Translations under genes and position numbers: made by a program
The notes under the pieces: model-generated
Seen by the model: only the letters and a program-made list of their open reading frames with translations
What the model was told of the DNA's origin: nothing
The model's database searches: none
In this document: positions 1 to 9,642 of the stretch, in pieces
Layout of the letters: each line of letters begins with the position of its first letter
How positions within the stretch are numbered: position 1 is the stretch's first letter
Source: Thermococcus henrietii
GTDB taxonomy: Archaea; Methanobacteriota_B; Thermococci; Thermococcales; Thermococcaceae
Assembly (NCBI RefSeq): GCF_900198835.1
Contig: NZ_LT900021.1
Location: forward strand, 1,798,001 to 1,862,000
Length of the DNA: 64,000 bases
Direction of reading: 5' to 3'

Positions 1-1119
1 AACGGCCTCGACATGGACGAGATTGCGGCTCTAACCATAGCGATGGCCGAAACCGGTGACATGCTCGACATCGACAGGAAGCCGATAATGGACGTCCACA
101 GCATCGGTGGCGTTCCTGGTAACAAGACCAACATACTCGTCGTTCCGATTGTGGCCGCCGCCGGTTTAACAATCCCGAAGACCAGCTCAAGGGCCATAAC
201 CAGCGCCGCAGGAACGGCCGACGTCGTTGAGGTCTTCGCCGACGTCAGCTTCTCCCTCGACGAAATCAAGAGGATAGTCGAGAAGGTCGGTGCGTGCCTC
301 GTCTGGGGAGGGGCTTTGAACCTCGCCCCCGCCGACGACATCACAATCAAGGCCGAGCGCGCGCTCAGCATCGACCCGACCGGGCTTATGCTCGCGAGCA
401 TAATGTCCAAGAAGTACGCCATGGGAAGCCAGTACGTTCTCATTGATATACCAACCGGAAAGGGCGTCAAGGTCGAGACCGTCGAGCAGGCAAGGACCCT
501 CGCGAGGGACTTCATAGAGCTCGGCAAGAGGCTCGGTCAGTACGTTGAGGTGGCCATAACCTACGGTGGCCAGCCGATAGGACACACAGTCGGCCCGGCG
601 CTCGAGGCTAGGGAAGCCCTGATGACGCTCATGACCGGAAAGGGCCCGGGAAGCCTAATCGAGAAGGCCACCGGACTGGCTGGAATCCTGCTCGAGATGG
701 GTGGAGTTGCCCCGCAGGGACTGGGCAAGAAGATGGCCAGGGAAATCCTCGAGAGCGGAAAGGCCTGGGAGAAAATGAAGGAAATCATCGAGGCCCAGGG
801 AGGGGACCCCAACATCAAGCCCGAGGAGATTCCGATAGGCGACAAGACCTACACATTCACCGCCCCGACTAGCGGCTACGTCACCGCGATAGACAACAGG
901 GCGATAACTGCCATCGCGAGGGCCGCCGGAGCTCCTGAGGACAAGGGAGCCGGCTTGGAGCTCTACGTCAAGGTCGGCGAAAAGGTCAAGGAAGGCGACC
1001 CGCTCTTCACGATTCACGCCGAGCACGAGGCGAGGCTCGACCAGGCGATAGTCCTCGCAAGGAGGGCCGAGCCGATAAGAATAGAGGGAATGGTCCTCCA
1101 GCGAATCGGAAACATCTGA
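1..1119 (+). CDS. deoA: AMP phosphorylase, 3' part (gene begins before the window)
   Basis: The frame is open from base 1, so this is the C-terminal 372 residues or so of a protein of about 500. The family block [18 protein letters not shown], near the start of the visible part, marks the thymidine/AMP phosphorylase family. In Thermococcales this family phosphorolyses AMP to adenine and ribose 1,5-bisphosphate, feeding R15P isomerase and type III RuBisCO. The R15P isomerase itself lies at 55988-56956 in this window. The N-terminal part of the phosphorylase is outside, so the start cannot be judged. Thymidine phosphorylase activity is the main alternative, but the archaeal context favours AMP phosphorylase. 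Confidence 0.9.
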   Translation, partial: NGLDMDEIAALTIAMAETGDMLDIDRKPIMDVHSIGGVPGNKTNILVVPIVAAAGLTIPKTSSRAITSAAGTADVVEVFADVSFSLDEIKRIVEKVGACLVWGGALNLAPADDITIKAERALSIDPTGLMLASIMSKKYAMGSQYVLIDIPTGKGVKVETVEQARTLARDFIELGKRLGQYVEVAITYGGQPIGHTVGPALEAREALMTLMTGKGPGSLIEKATGLAGILLEMGGVAPQGLGKKMAREILESGKAWEKMKEIIEAQGGDPNIKPEEIPIGDKTYTFTAPTSGYVTAIDNRAITAIARAAGAPEDKGAGLELYVKVGEKVKEGDPLFTIHAEHEARLDQAIVLARRAEPIRIEGMVLQRIGNI

Positions 1120-1124
1120 ACCTT

Positions 1125-1637
1125 TCATTCTTTCAGCTTTTCCAGCTCTTTTCTGAACTCCTCCCGACTCATGCAGGGCTGGTTCCTCTTCAGCCTGACC
1201 GCGGCAATCTTGTAATTACCCTTTCCGACGAACCTGCAGACTTTGTCCGGCTCGTCCACGAGTCTCGCGACCGCGTAGGTGATTCCGTCCCTTTCAACGT
1301 AGTCTATAACCGTGTCTTGGAAGCCGGTGAAGATTACGACGCACTTCCTGCTCGGGTTGAAGGGCTTCAAATCCTCGTCTATGGGTGGCAGTCTCTTTAC
1401 CACGCACTCGCTCGGAAAATCGTGCGCTTTAACGCGCCTTATCAGTTCGGGCATCTCGCCGGTTTCCTCGAAGCGCTCGAGCTCCTCCCTCGAAATCTCG
1501 ACGGGCTTCGGCGAGTAGCAGAGGAACTCCTCGTCGTGGAACATCATGTAGGTTCCGTCCTTCAGGAACATGAAGGCTATCCTCTCCCTCGGAAGGTCGA
1601 AGACGTAGCCTGACTTGCTCTTCTTGACCTCGTACAT
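1125..1637 (-). CDS. Conserved-looking hypothetical protein, 170 aa
   Basis: I do not recognise this protein. It is soluble, highly charged and without a signal peptide or membrane segment. It contains three scattered Cys residues and ends in a basic/acidic helix (REEFRKELEKLKE). I chose the ATG at 1637 (MYEVKKSKSG) because GGTGAGG lies at the right distance upstream; a GTG three codons earlier is the alternative. A TATA-like element (1668-1677 on the minus strand) suggests its own promoter. It converges with the AMP phosphorylase gene with only 5 bases between stop codons. Confidence 0.7.
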   Translation of the reverse strand: MYEVKKSKSGYVFDLPRERIAFMFLKDGTYMMFHDEEFLCYSPKPVEISREELERFEETGEMPELIRRVKAHDFPSECVVKRLPPIDEDLKPFNPSRKCVVIFTGFQDTVIDYVERDGITYAVARLVDEPDKVCRFVGKGNYKIAAVRLKRNQPCMSREEFRKELEKLKE

Positions 1638-1665
1638 TTTCCTCACCGGACCAACTCCACAGGTG

Positions 1666-1679
1666 TCATTTATAACCCT
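1666..1679 (-). promoter_or_regulatory. TATA box for the 1125-1637 gene
   Basis: On the minus strand GGGTTATAAATGAC lies about 30-40 bases before the ATG at 1637, the expected arrangement for an archaeal TATA box. This is inferred from position and composition only. Confidence 0.45.
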
Positions 1680-1685
1680 TACTGG

Positions 1686-2150
1686 TCATTTCTGTTTAAT
1701 CTTTTCCACCACATGGACGTCTTCGATTCTGGTCACCGGGTACTGGCCGTTCTCGTCCTTCTCGACGGCCTTCACCATGTCCCATATCGTGAGCAGCGCG
1801 ACCGTTACGCCGGTTAAGGCCTCCATCTCGACGCCGGTCTTGTAGTACGCCCTGACCTCACAGGTGGCCTCTATGTAGTCCTCGCCGAACTCGAAGGAGA
1901 TGTCAACACCGGTCAGCGGTATCGGGTGGCAGAGGGGAATCAACTCGGGCGTCTTCTTGACAGCGAGAATCCCCGCAATCTGGGCCGCCGCTATCACGTT
2001 GCCCTTCTTTGTCTTGCCTGCCTTAATGAGCTCTATCGTTTCCGGTTTGAGTTTAATCCTCCCCTTCGCAACGGCCTTTCGGAAAACGACGTCCTTATGC
2101 CCGACCTCGACCATCTTCACGCCCTTCTCATCAACGTGCGTCAGCTCCAT
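1686..2150 (-). CDS. moaC: Cyclic pyranopterin monophosphate synthase (MoaC)
   Basis: MoaC carries out the second step of molybdenum/tungsten cofactor synthesis, making cyclic pyranopterin monophosphate after MoaA. The 154-residue length fits the family. Family blocks visible are [18 protein letters not shown], then [23 protein letters not shown], which contain the conserved His and Lys environment. The frame stays open upstream to 2285 and into the CRISPR array, but ATG 2150 is the right start: GGTGG precedes it and [10 protein letters not shown] matches normal MoaC N-termini. No other Mo/W cofactor gene is near. It probably has its own promoter at about 2180. Confidence 0.93.
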   Translation of the reverse strand: MELTHVDEKGVKMVEVGHKDVVFRKAVAKGRIKLKPETIELIKAGKTKKGNVIAAAQIAGILAVKKTPELIPLCHPIPLTGVDISFEFGEDYIEATCEVRAYYKTGVEMEALTGVTVALLTIWDMVKAVEKDENGQYPVTRIEDVHVVEKIKQK

Positions 2151-2178
2151 GGGACCACCCTCGGAGAATTGGTTTGGA

Positions 2179-2190
2179 AGCTTATAAGAA
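2179..2190 (-). promoter_or_regulatory. TATA box for moaC
   Basis: TTCTTATAAGC on the minus strand lies about 30 bases before the moaC ATG, implying a very short 5' untranslated region. It separates moaC from the degenerate end of CRISPR array 1 (2239). Confidence 0.45.
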
Positions 2191-2238
2191 TAGTCAAGCC
2201 GTTTACCAGCCAGACCCGAAAGGGCCTCAGTTCCACCA

Positions 2239-3405
2239 GTTCCCGCTCTTCTAGAGGTTCGGAAACTAATAAGTTGATAAAACACCCGGTAGGGGATACG
2301 GAGATGGCCCGACGGTTTCCACTCTTCTAGAGGTTCGGAAACACGAGGTGCTTGCTCGCCCAGAGAACAGGGAAATACTGAAGTACGTCCTCAAGTTTCC
2401 ACTCTTCTAGAGGTTCGGAAACTTGGCTCCGCATTGAAAGCGCGGATAGAGGGGTCTTCGATTTTCTCCGTTTCCACTCTTCTAGAGGTTCGGAAACAGT
2501 GACTCCCTACCCCACTTTTCTTGGTACAGTTCTATTTCGGGTGTTTCCACTCTTCTAGAGGTTCGGAAACGGTTTGTAAAACCAATATATCTTGAGTGAT
2601 TTTTCTCTTTTACTTCCAAGTTTCCACTCTTCTAGAGGTTCGGAAACTGGTGCAGCGTTCGGAATAATTGACAATGTCTTCATGAAGAGCACGGCACCCG
2701 GTGAGTTTCCACTCTTCTAGAGGTTCGGAAACCGAACTCCTGAAGACCGGGTACGCCCTTACGAACAAGACATTGGTTTCCACTCTTCTAGAGGTTCGGA
2801 AACATCTCATCCATATTGTCCGTTGAAACGGCGGACATAAAGGCTTCGTGAATGTTTCCACTCTTCTAGAGGTTCGGAAACTTAGCGTGAACAAGACACA
2901 ATTACCGAGGATTGTTGCATGTTTCCACTCTTCTAGAGGTTCGGAAACCTCGACGCCACAGACTTCCCGATAAGTAAGATACTCTCCCTCGTGAACAACG
3001 TTTCCACTCTTCTAGAGGTTCGGAAACGCAGATGGTTTTCACGCTGACAACCTCGGCGATGGTGTTTCCACTCTTCTAGAGGTTCGGAAACTTTGAGGAA
3101 GGAGAATTGACTGGGAACTTCCTCAGTGTGGATTACAAGTTTCCACTCTTCTAGAGGTTCGGAAACGGGCTACAAAATCCACTTCGACCCACGTGGACGC
3201 GTTTCCGAACCTGTTTCCACTCTTCTAGAGGTTCGGAAACCATCCGCAAGTATAATCATCTCAATTATACACATAATTTTGCCCTGGTTTTTGTGTTTCC
3301 ACTCTTCTAGAGGTTCGGAAACCGAAGAGAACACTATAACCACATCCGTGCTGTCTATGCCAGCATACATATTCCTTGTTTCCACTCTTCTAGAGGTTCG
3401 GAAAC
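2239..3405 (-). CRISPR. CRISPR array 1: 16 repeats, 15 spacers, no shared leader
   Basis: The 28-nt repeats read on the plus strand as GTTTCCACTCTTCTAG followed by AGGTTCGGAAAC. They start at 2239, 2315, 2395, 2470, 2543, 2620, 2705, 2776, 2854, 2921, 3000, 3064, 3139, 3213, 3295 and 3378. All are identical except the first, which has two changes and marks the old, leader-distal end. crRNA sense is therefore minus, with the expected 3' handle GTGGAAAC. Spacers are 36-57 nt. The leader side has only 47 bases before the rtcB stop codon and no similarity to the leaders of arrays 2 and 3. The repeat is the same as in those arrays, so the same Cas6 and Cmr proteins should serve it. Confidence 0.98.
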
Positions 3406-3452
3406 ATTAAACGCTGCTAGGCGATTTTTTAATACAACAAAAATGGGGGAAA

Positions 3453-6335
3453 TCAGCCCTTCGCGACGCCCATCGGGCGCATCCTCGCGACGAGCTTCGC
3501 TATTCCCGCCTGGTGGACGACGTTGACAACGTTATCAACGCTCTTATACGCGCCAGGCGCCTCCTCCGCGACGACTCTGAGAGAAGCCGCGCGGACGTAG
3601 ATTCCCCTTCTCATGAGCTCGTTCCTGAGCCTGTCACCGCGGTACTGCCTCGTTGCGGCCTTCCTGCTGAGCAACCTTCCGGCGCCGTGGCAGGAGCTTC
3701 CGAAGGTTTCTCTCATCGAGCCCTCGGCTCCGGCTAAAACGTAGCTCGCGGTTCCCATCGAGCCCGGAATGAGGACCGGCTGTCCTACATCGCGGTAAGC
3801 TTTTGGAATCTCCGGGTGGCCGGCCGGGAAGGCCCTCGTCGCTCCCTTCCTGTGGACGACGACCTTGACCTTCCTCCCATCGACCTCGTGCTCCTCTACC
3901 TTCGCTATGTTGTGGGCGACGTCGTAGACGATGTGCATCTCCATATCTTCCGCCTTACGCTTGAAGACCTCCTCAAAGCTCTCCCTGACCCAGTGGGTTA
4001 TCATCTGCCTGTTGGCCCAGGCGAAGTTCGCGGCGGCTTTCATCGCGGAGAAATAGCGCTGCCCCTCCTCGCTCCCGAAGGGAACGCTCACCAGTTCGCG
4101 GTCAGGCCAGGGGATTCCGTACTTCCTGTTGGCCTTCTCCATTATCCTGAGGTAGTCGCTCGCCACCTGGTGGCCGAGACCGCGCGAACCGGTGTGGACC
4201 ATTACCACGACCTGCCCCTCGAAGAGGCCGTACGCCTTGGCTATCTCCTCGTCGTAGATTTTGTCAACGACCTGAACCTCAAGGAAGTGGTTTCCGGAGC
4301 CGAGGGAGCCAAGCTGTGGCGCCCCCCTCTGCTTCGCCCTCTGGCTGACGGCGTTCGGGTCGGCACCTTCCATCCTCCCGCCTTCTTCAAGGTGCTCCAA
4401 ATCCTCCTTCCAGCCGTAGCCGTTGTCAACGGCCCACTTGGCGCCATCGGCGAGGACGTCGTCGAGCTGGGTCCAGTGGAGCCTCACCCTTCCCTTGCTT
4501 CCAAGCCCGCTCGGGACGTTCTTGAAGAGGGTGTCAACGAGCTCCTTGATGCGGGGTCTTACCTCCTTCTCGGTGAGGTTGGTTCTGATGAGCCTGACGC
4601 CACAGTTGTGAACAACCACTCCGTTGGCTATGAAGTTGTGCGCCCTGTGGTAGACGCCGATGTCATAGAACTTCTCATAGCTTGGCCTGACTCTCTCGAC
4701 TTTAACGACCTTCTCGGCGACAAAACCACCGTCGTAACCCCTCTCGCGCGCGAACTCCTCAAAGGTCGGGAAGTCCTTGGGGACGCGCGGTTCTTTCTCA
4801 CCCTCATATATTGCCCTCTCGACAAAGCGCTTGTTGACGACGTCCTTGACGGCCTCGTGGGCCTTTGCTACGCTTCCGGTCTCGGCGTAAACCCTTCTCG
4901 AGATTTCAGCGGCTCTCTTCCTCTCGGCCCTAACGCGCTCCTTGAACTTCAGGTAGGCGTAGGCGATTAGGCCTTTCGCCTTCTTCTCGAGGTCGTACTC
5001 GTAGTTTATTCTTCCGAGGAAGTTCCTGATGCTGTCCTCTCCAACAAGGGCCAGCCGGTATGTTATGCCCTTCTTCGACTTGACCCTGTAAACCGTCGTC
5101 CTGACGCCGAATTCCGCTAAAAGCCCCGCTATCTCGTCCATGAACTCTCTAAGGTTTTCTTCAAGTTCCTTGGTCTTCGACTGTGTGAAGTTTATCGGCA
5201 GTGGCGTGTTACCCTTGAACTCGATGATGCTTCCGTCGGCCGCGAAGAGTCCTGCCAAGAAGTTCCTCTTCACCCAGAGGGGGGCTCTCTTAATCCACTC
5301 TGGAACGCTGTAAGCGGTTTCCGCTTTTCTACCTCTCGGCATTCCAAGCTTCTCCATGAGCAGGGCGAAGCTCCTCGAGGTGACCCTCAGCTCCGCCAAA
5401 ACGCTCCTGCCCTCGTACTCGCCGCTCACAGTTTCGATGTGGTAGTCCCTCTCGCGCACGTAGAGGTTCGCGCTGATGCCGAGCCTCTCAAGGTCTTTCT
5501 TGAGCTCCTTCAGCGTCTCCTCCTTTCCGTAGAAGCTCAGGTAGAGCCTTCCGTCCATCTCGCCGAGGTGACCATCGCCGAAGGCGAAGCCGAGGATTCT
5601 CGCGAGGGTTCCTATCCTCGGGTCCTCCCAGCGAAGCGGCAGTAGCTTCCTCTCGCGCAGGAACTTCACTATTTGTCCGTCCTCGCCCTTAAAGTCCTCC
5701 TCGCTTAGGAGAACGCCCCTCCGCTCCTCAAACTCAACGCCCTCGAACGGATAAACGAGAACCTCATCTCCCTCACTGACGTTGCCGAGGTAAACGTATC
5801 CCAGAGGGGTTAGAACCGGGTGGTCCTCGCTGCCCTCGATGACCTTTCCTGACTCGGTGACGATTCTCACCGCGAGCTCGTTCTCATCAACGTCCCTCTC
5901 GGCCACGAAGGCAACCTCTGAAAAATCATTGTGGCCCTCGTCAACGTCGTAGACTCTCAGTCCCTGGAGCTTGAACTTTTCGGGCATCTCCTCAACCTTA
6001 ACCCAGTATCCGTGCTCCGTGAGAACTTTTGAGCCCGGAGCAAGGCAGTTGATGTCGTATCCGACGCCTCCGGGGCTTATTACGCCCTCTTTAACGTCAA
6101 AAGCGGCCACTCCGCCGATTGGGAAGCCGTAGCCCTGATGACCGTCGGGCATGACGATTGAGTACTTGTATATGCCGGGGAGCATGGCGACGTTGGCGGC
6201 CTGCTCCAGCGTCCTGTCCTGACGCATCTTCTCGATGAGCTGGTCGTCAGCGTAAACCCTTCCCGGAACGCGCATCCGCCTGTCAAACTTTGGAATCTCC
6301 CAGCGGATTTTGTCAATTCTCTTCAACGGCACCAT
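3453..6335 (-). CDS. rtcB: RNA-splicing ligase RtcB, interrupted by an intein
   Basis: RtcB joins tRNA halves and other 2',3'-cyclic phosphate RNA ends using GTP and Mn2+. The reading frame encodes 960 residues: about 96 residues of N-extein, a 481-residue intein (4605-6047), then the C-extein. The spliced product would be 479 residues, close to the 481 of Pyrococcus RtcB. Family blocks include [29 protein letters not shown] then CGVRLIRTN across the splice junction, and [16 protein letters not shown] 6335 is chosen because GGGTGAG precedes it. The ligase activator archease is encoded at 9217-9642 on the same strand. TTTTAAAG near 6372-6380 may be its TATA box. Confidence 0.97.
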   Translation of the reverse strand: MVPLKRIDKIRWEIPKFDRRMRVPGRVYADDQLIEKMRQDRTLEQAANVAMLPGIYKYSIVMPDGHQGYGFPIGGVAAFDVKEGVISPGGVGYDINCLAPGSKVLTEHGYWVKVEEMPEKFKLQGLRVYDVDEGHNDFSEVAFVAERDVDENELAVRIVTESGKVIEGSEDHPVLTPLGYVYLGNVSEGDEVLVYPFEGVEFEERRGVLLSEEDFKGEDGQIVKFLRERKLLPLRWEDPRIGTLARILGFAFGDGHLGEMDGRLYLSFYGKEETLKELKKDLERLGISANLYVRERDYHIETVSGEYEGRSVLAELRVTSRSFALLMEKLGMPRGRKAETAYSVPEWIKRAPLWVKRNFLAGLFAADGSIIEFKGNTPLPINFTQSKTKELEENLREFMDEIAGLLAEFGVRTTVYRVKSKKGITYRLALVGEDSIRNFLGRINYEYDLEKKAKGLIAYAYLKFKERVRAERKRAAEISRRVYAETGSVAKAHEAVKDVVNKRFVERAIYEGEKEPRVPKDFPTFEEFARERGYDGGFVAEKVVKVERVRPSYEKFYDIGVYHRAHNFIANGVVVHNCGVRLIRTNLTEKEVRPRIKELVDTLFKNVPSGLGSKGRVRLHWTQLDDVLADGAKWAVDNGYGWKEDLEHLEEGGRMEGADPNAVSQRAKQRGAPQLGSLGSGNHFLEVQVVDKIYDEEIAKAYGLFEGQVVVMVHTGSRGLGHQVASDYLRIMEKANRKYGIPWPDRELVSVPFGSEEGQRYFSAMKAAANFAWANRQMITHWVRESFEEVFKRKAEDMEMHIVYDVAHNIAKVEEHEVDGRKVKVVVHRKGATRAFPAGHPEIPKAYRDVGQPVLIPGSMGTASYVLAGAEGSMRETFGSSCHGAGRLLSRKAATRQYRGDRLRNELMRRGIYVRAASLRVVAEEAPGAYKSVDNVVNVVHQAGIAKLVARMRPMGVAKG
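4605..6047 (-). other. Intein with LAGLIDADG homing endonuclease in RtcB
   Basis: The intein starts at Cys ([15 protein letters not shown], a standard splicing block A) and ends VVVHN, followed by the Cys of the extein. At 481 residues it is large enough for an endonuclease. The two dodecapeptide motifs are visible as [11 protein letters not shown] and [11 protein letters not shown], both with the acidic residue kept. It sits immediately before the RtcB active-site Cys, so RtcB is inactive until splicing. Inteins at this RtcB site are known in Pyrococcus and Thermococcus. No frameshift is seen, so both splicing and homing may be functional. Confidence 0.95.
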
Positions 6336-6434
6336 GGTTCTCACCCTTAGGGTATTCTAACGCCGGAACTTTAAAACCTTAGCACCGAATTTCCAACCGC
6401 TACCCCTTTATACCACCTTCCCGAAAATCCTTCG

Positions 6435-7838
6435 ATGGCCGGGAACCTGCTCAAGAACATCGGACACCTGATGGCGGGTAGCTTCGCGAGAAGCATGATA
6501 ATGGTCGTCTTCACGATTTACATAATCAGGGTTATCAGCGTTCAGGACTTTGGAATCTACTCGACGGTTCTCGCTTTCTCGGCCATAACAACGGCCTTCG
6601 TCAACTTCGGCCTCGACACTTATCTCACCCGCGAGGCCAGCAGGGAGAGGGATGTTTTTATCCCACTCCTCAAAGCGGTTACGAAGGCCCGCTTTCTGCT
6701 CTTCGCCCTCTCCGAGGTTCTCCTCTACGCGCTCCTGAAAGTCCTCGGCTATCCAGAAGAGGTTATCCTCCTCACCCTCGTCTTCGCCTTCGACCCCCTC
6801 CTCTGCTTCCTCCTCGATTCCATCTACTCAATCCTCTACATCGAGGGCAGAACGCACCCGGTGGCGCTGGCCGAGTTTGGAAAAAGGGCCCTTCTCCTCA
6901 TCTTCGTGCTCTTCACTGCTCGCTACGGCCTCTTCTGGATTGTTGTTTCGTACATCGTGGCCGACCTCATAGTCCTCGCCTTCCTCTACATTGACTACAG
7001 GAAGCTCGTGAAGAACTTTCCGCGGGGAAGCGGGGTCCCCCTGAGGGAGGTCCTCCGGAAGAGCCTTCCCTTTTCCCTCCAGACTTTAACCGGCCTCTTC
7101 TTCTGGAACGTGGACATAATGATGGTGTCAAAGCTCCTCGGAGCCGTCGCGACGGGATTCTACAACGTCGGCGCGACGATTTTCAAGGCGATATACTTCA
7201 TTCCCCAGTCCTTCGGCTCGGTCCTCTTCCCCAAGATGAGCGAGGCCCACCACGAGGGCAACCTCGAAAGGCTCCGCGGGCCAATCCTTGAGTCCACCAA
7301 GAGCCTTCTCTTAATAGCGGTCGGCATCGTGCTCTACTCCCAGACGAGCCTTCCCTACTACATTCCCCTGCTCTTCGGCGATAAGTACGCGCCGGCGATG
7401 AAGCTCATGGGGCCGATGTCTCTCATAGTGCTCTTCTACTTTCCGGCCTTCATCGGTCAGAACCTCCTCATGGCAATCGGGCGCGAGAAGGAAGCCGTCA
7501 ACACGCTGGTCTTCGCGAACATCGCCAACTTCGTCCTGAACCTGATTTTCATAAGGCTATTCGGACTTCTCGGTGCCGTCTACGGAACGGTGGTCAGCCA
7601 GGCCCTCTTCCTCGGGGCGACGGTCTACTACCTCCGCGACGTCCTCCCGAAGGTTCTTCCCCCGATGGAGCTCGCGAGGGGTCTCGTCTGGGGGACCCTT
7701 GCGTGGGTTCTCACTGCCCTGGCCGTCCTCTGGCTGGAGAACTACGTAAAGCCGGACTGGGCCGACAACCTGTACTTCCTGACGCTCTACCTGCTCTACA
7801 AGACGGGGATCATAAAGGTAGAGGGTTTCAGAATCTAA
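6435..7838 (+). CDS. Polysaccharide/lipid flippase of the Wzx-MATE superfamily
   Basis: This 467-residue protein is hydrophobic throughout, with about 12-14 predicted transmembrane helices and a typical N-terminus (LKNIGHLMAGSFARSMIMVV). It probably moves lipid-linked sugars across the cytoplasmic membrane for surface polysaccharide or N-glycan synthesis. No glycosyltransferase is nearby, so the substrate cannot be inferred. The TATA-like CCTTTATACC at 6410-6419 lies only about 20 bases before the ATG, suggesting a leaderless transcript. Its stop codon overlaps that of the convergent gene at 7835 by 4 bases. Confidence 0.85.
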   Translation: MAGNLLKNIGHLMAGSFARSMIMVVFTIYIIRVISVQDFGIYSTVLAFSAITTAFVNFGLDTYLTREASRERDVFIPLLKAVTKARFLLFALSEVLLYALLKVLGYPEEVILLTLVFAFDPLLCFLLDSIYSILYIEGRTHPVALAEFGKRALLLIFVLFTARYGLFWIVVSYIVADLIVLAFLYIDYRKLVKNFPRGSGVPLREVLRKSLPFSLQTLTGLFFWNVDIMMVSKLLGAVATGFYNVGATIFKAIYFIPQSFGSVLFPKMSEAHHEGNLERLRGPILESTKSLLLIAVGIVLYSQTSLPYYIPLLFGDKYAPAMKLMGPMSLIVLFYFPAFIGQNLLMAIGREKEAVNTLVFANIANFVLNLIFIRLFGLLGAVYGTVVSQALFLGATVYYLRDVLPKVLPPMELARGLVWGTLAWVLTALAVLWLENYVKPDWADNLYFLTLYLLYKTGIIKVEGFRI

Positions 7839-8275
7839 TCCCGCCTTAGCCTCCTCTCCTTCGGGACGTAGTTGAGTAGCCTGCTGTTTTTCGCCTTGGC
7901 GGAGCCGAGGTAGTAGGAGCGCCATTTGAGGAGCACCCAGCCGTCCGGCGCGTCAACCTCGACACTCTCTCCAGCTAAGTACCGCTTCGCCCCCTCATCG
8001 TCCAGCTCGACGAGGTTTTTGGTTGCCTTCGGTCCAACGAGGAAGGCACCCTCAATCGTCAGCCTTATGCCGTCGCTCTCTATCCTGCCGAAGTAGATTC
8101 CCCTCCTGCCGGTGTCGCTTATCTTCAGCCCACAGGGCTTGTAGGCGTAGACCTTGCTGTGGTTGCCCCTTATCTCGTAGATTAGCTCCGGGGCATAACC
8201 GTAGTTCTCGAGGAGGAGCCTTTTAACGAGCTCGGCATCGCCGGTTTTCCCAATCTCGTCCCTCGGGTTGCTCAT
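7835..8275 (-). CDS. PUA-like RNA-binding protein, partner of the tRNA m5C methyltransferase
   Basis: This 146-residue protein resembles the PUA-type C-terminal domain that follows some NOL1/NOP2/Sun cytosine methylases (blocks CGLKISDTGRRGIYFGRI and DGWVLLKWRSYYLG). It starts with a 4-base ATGA overlap with the upstream methyltransferase gene, so the two are translationally coupled. I infer that it binds RNA, perhaps as a detached domain of the methylase. No catalytic motif is visible. The exact family assignment is moderate. Confidence 0.7.
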   Translation of the reverse strand: MSNPRDEIGKTGDAELVKRLLLENYGYAPELIYEIRGNHSKVYAYKPCGLKISDTGRRGIYFGRIESDGIRLTIEGAFLVGPKATKNLVELDDEGAKRYLAGESVEVDAPDGWVLLKWRSYYLGSAKAKNSRLLNYVPKERRLRRD

Positions 8276-9207
8276 TTCCCATCACCCGGCTTGACTATCC
8301 TAGCTATGAAGAACGCCTCTGTGTCGTTGTCGTTCGGGTGTATGCGCAGAGCCTTTTTCAGCTCGTCCGAGTAGGTCTTCCCCTCCCACTCAAGGACGGG
8401 CTCGCTCGTCTTCACGGGCAGGTTTATCTTTTCAAGCCTCGCGTCGGTCTTCCTCAGGAGGTAGTCAACGACTTCCTCGTTCTCCAGCGGGTCTATCGTG
8501 CAGGTCGAATATACCATGACCCCTCCGGGCTTCAGCGCCTTGTAACCGGCCAGGATGAGCCTCTTCTGAATGTTCATGTACTTGACGACTGCCTTCTCAC
8601 GCCACTCCCTCAGGAAGCGCCAGCTCTTTCGTATCATTCCGACAGAGGAGCACGGTGCATCTAATAGAACCCTGTCGAAGGTATTCTCGAAGCGCGCGAA
8701 TTTGGCCCCGTCCCTCGTCGTTACCCTCGCTATCAGAACCCCCATCCTGTTGAGGTTCGCTATCAGGACGTTGGCCCTGTCCCTGTTGGGGTCGTTTGCT
8801 ATTATACAGCCTTCGTTCTCCATGTACTGGGCTATCTGGCCGGTCTTCGAGCCCGGCGCGGCGGCCATATCCAAAACCAGCTCCCCCGGCCTCGGTTCGA
8901 GAACCACCGGCGGAATCATTGAGCTGGCTTCCTGGCCGAAGATTAAGCCGAGGCCGTGCTCCGGAACCTTCGCGAGGTTGTCAACGTTGATGAAGAACCC
9001 CTCCCTGACCCAGGGAATCGGCTCGAGCTCGAACTCCTCTTTGAGTCTCTCAACCACAACCTCCAGCGGTGCCTTGAGCGTGTTCACCCTGATGCTCTGC
9101 CTGAGGGGTTTAACCATGAACTCCCAGAACTCGTCCGAATCATCGAGCTTTGAGTAGCGCTCGTAAAATGCAGGATTGGTTTCCCTGATAACGTCCCTCG
9201 CGCTCAT
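8272..9207 (-). CDS. tRNA (cytosine-5) methyltransferase, NOL1/NOP2/Sun family
   Basis: This 311-residue Rossmann methylase has SAM motif I as VLDMAAAPGSKTGQIAQ, motif IV as LLDAPCSS with the base-release Cys, and motif VI as VYSTCTIDPLENE with the catalytic Cys. It corresponds to the Pyrococcus abyssi enzyme PAB1947, whose specificity is improved by archease (PAB1946). Archease is the next gene upstream here (9217-9642), 9 bases away, so the known functional pair is kept in one operon with the PUA protein downstream. Confidence 0.9.
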   Translation of the reverse strand: MSARDVIRETNPAFYERYSKLDDSDEFWEFMVKPLRQSIRVNTLKAPLEVVVERLKEEFELEPIPWVREGFFINVDNLAKVPEHGLGLIFGQEASSMIPPVVLEPRPGELVLDMAAAPGSKTGQIAQYMENEGCIIANDPNRDRANVLIANLNRMGVLIARVTTRDGAKFARFENTFDRVLLDAPCSSVGMIRKSWRFLREWREKAVVKYMNIQKRLILAGYKALKPGGVMVYSTCTIDPLENEEVVDYLLRKTDARLEKINLPVKTSEPVLEWEGKTYSDELKKALRIHPNDNDTEAFFIARIVKPGDGK

Positions 9208-9216
9208 CCAATCACC

Positions 9217-9642
9217 TCACAGGTCGGGGACGAACTGCGCCATCCAGCGCCCGTCCGGCAGTTTCTCAATCCTCATGTCGTGGTAGGTTATCGCCTTAAC
9301 TTCCTCCTTCGGCTCGTGCTTCTCGCTCAAAGGTTCGCCGCAGGCCTTCGCTTTGAGGCGGTAGCCGTCCTCGGTTTTCTCTATCTTGAGCCTGATGTCG
9401 CCGAAGACCAGCCCCTCCATGTCGTGAAGCACCAGGAGTTCCTCAAGGAAGCTGTACAGGAGCGCCTCCAGGTCCTCTTCCTCAACCTCAATCTCGCGAC
9501 ACTCCCTCGGCTCGACCTTCCTCACGTTCACCATCACGTCAAAGAGTCCCAACGCGACCGCCTCGAAGGCCTCCTCCAGCGTTGAGCCGTAACCGCGAAC
9601 GCCTATGTCAGCGGTGTGCTCGTAGTGCTCCCAGGTTCTCAT
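9217..9642 (-). CDS. Archease
   Basis: The 141-residue protein has the archease signatures [13 protein letters not shown] at the N-terminus and [12 protein letters not shown] near the C-terminus, with conserved acidic and His residues for metal. Archease activates RtcB turnover and guides the neighbouring tRNA m5C methylase. Both partners are encoded on the same strand (rtcB at 3453, methylase at 8272). Its start overlaps the stop of the VapC gene by 4 bases (ATGA), so it is probably read from the vapBC promoter as well. Confidence 0.92.
   Translation of the reverse strand: MRTWEHYEHTADIGVRGYGSTLEEAFEAVALGLFDVMVNVRKVEPRECREIEVEEEDLEALLYSFLEELLVLHDMEGLVFGDIRLKIEKTEDGYRLKAKACGEPLSEKHEPKEEVKAITYHDMRIEKLPDGRWMAQFVPDL

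Noticed and set aside
2151-2285. N-terminal extension of MoaC into the CRISPR array
   Set aside because: The added residues translate the degenerate repeat; the family N-terminus and ribosome site fit ATG 2150.
2610-3410. Open frames on both strands through array 1 (repeating peptides such as [10 protein letters not shown] or [10 protein letters not shown])
   Set aside because: They are translations of the CRISPR repeat, whose length allows frames to stay open; similar frames occur in arrays 2 and 3.
3816-4970. 384-codon frame opposite rtcB
   Set aside because: It is antisense to the conserved RtcB extein and intein, has no family motif, and is expected from the GC-rich codon pattern of the true gene.
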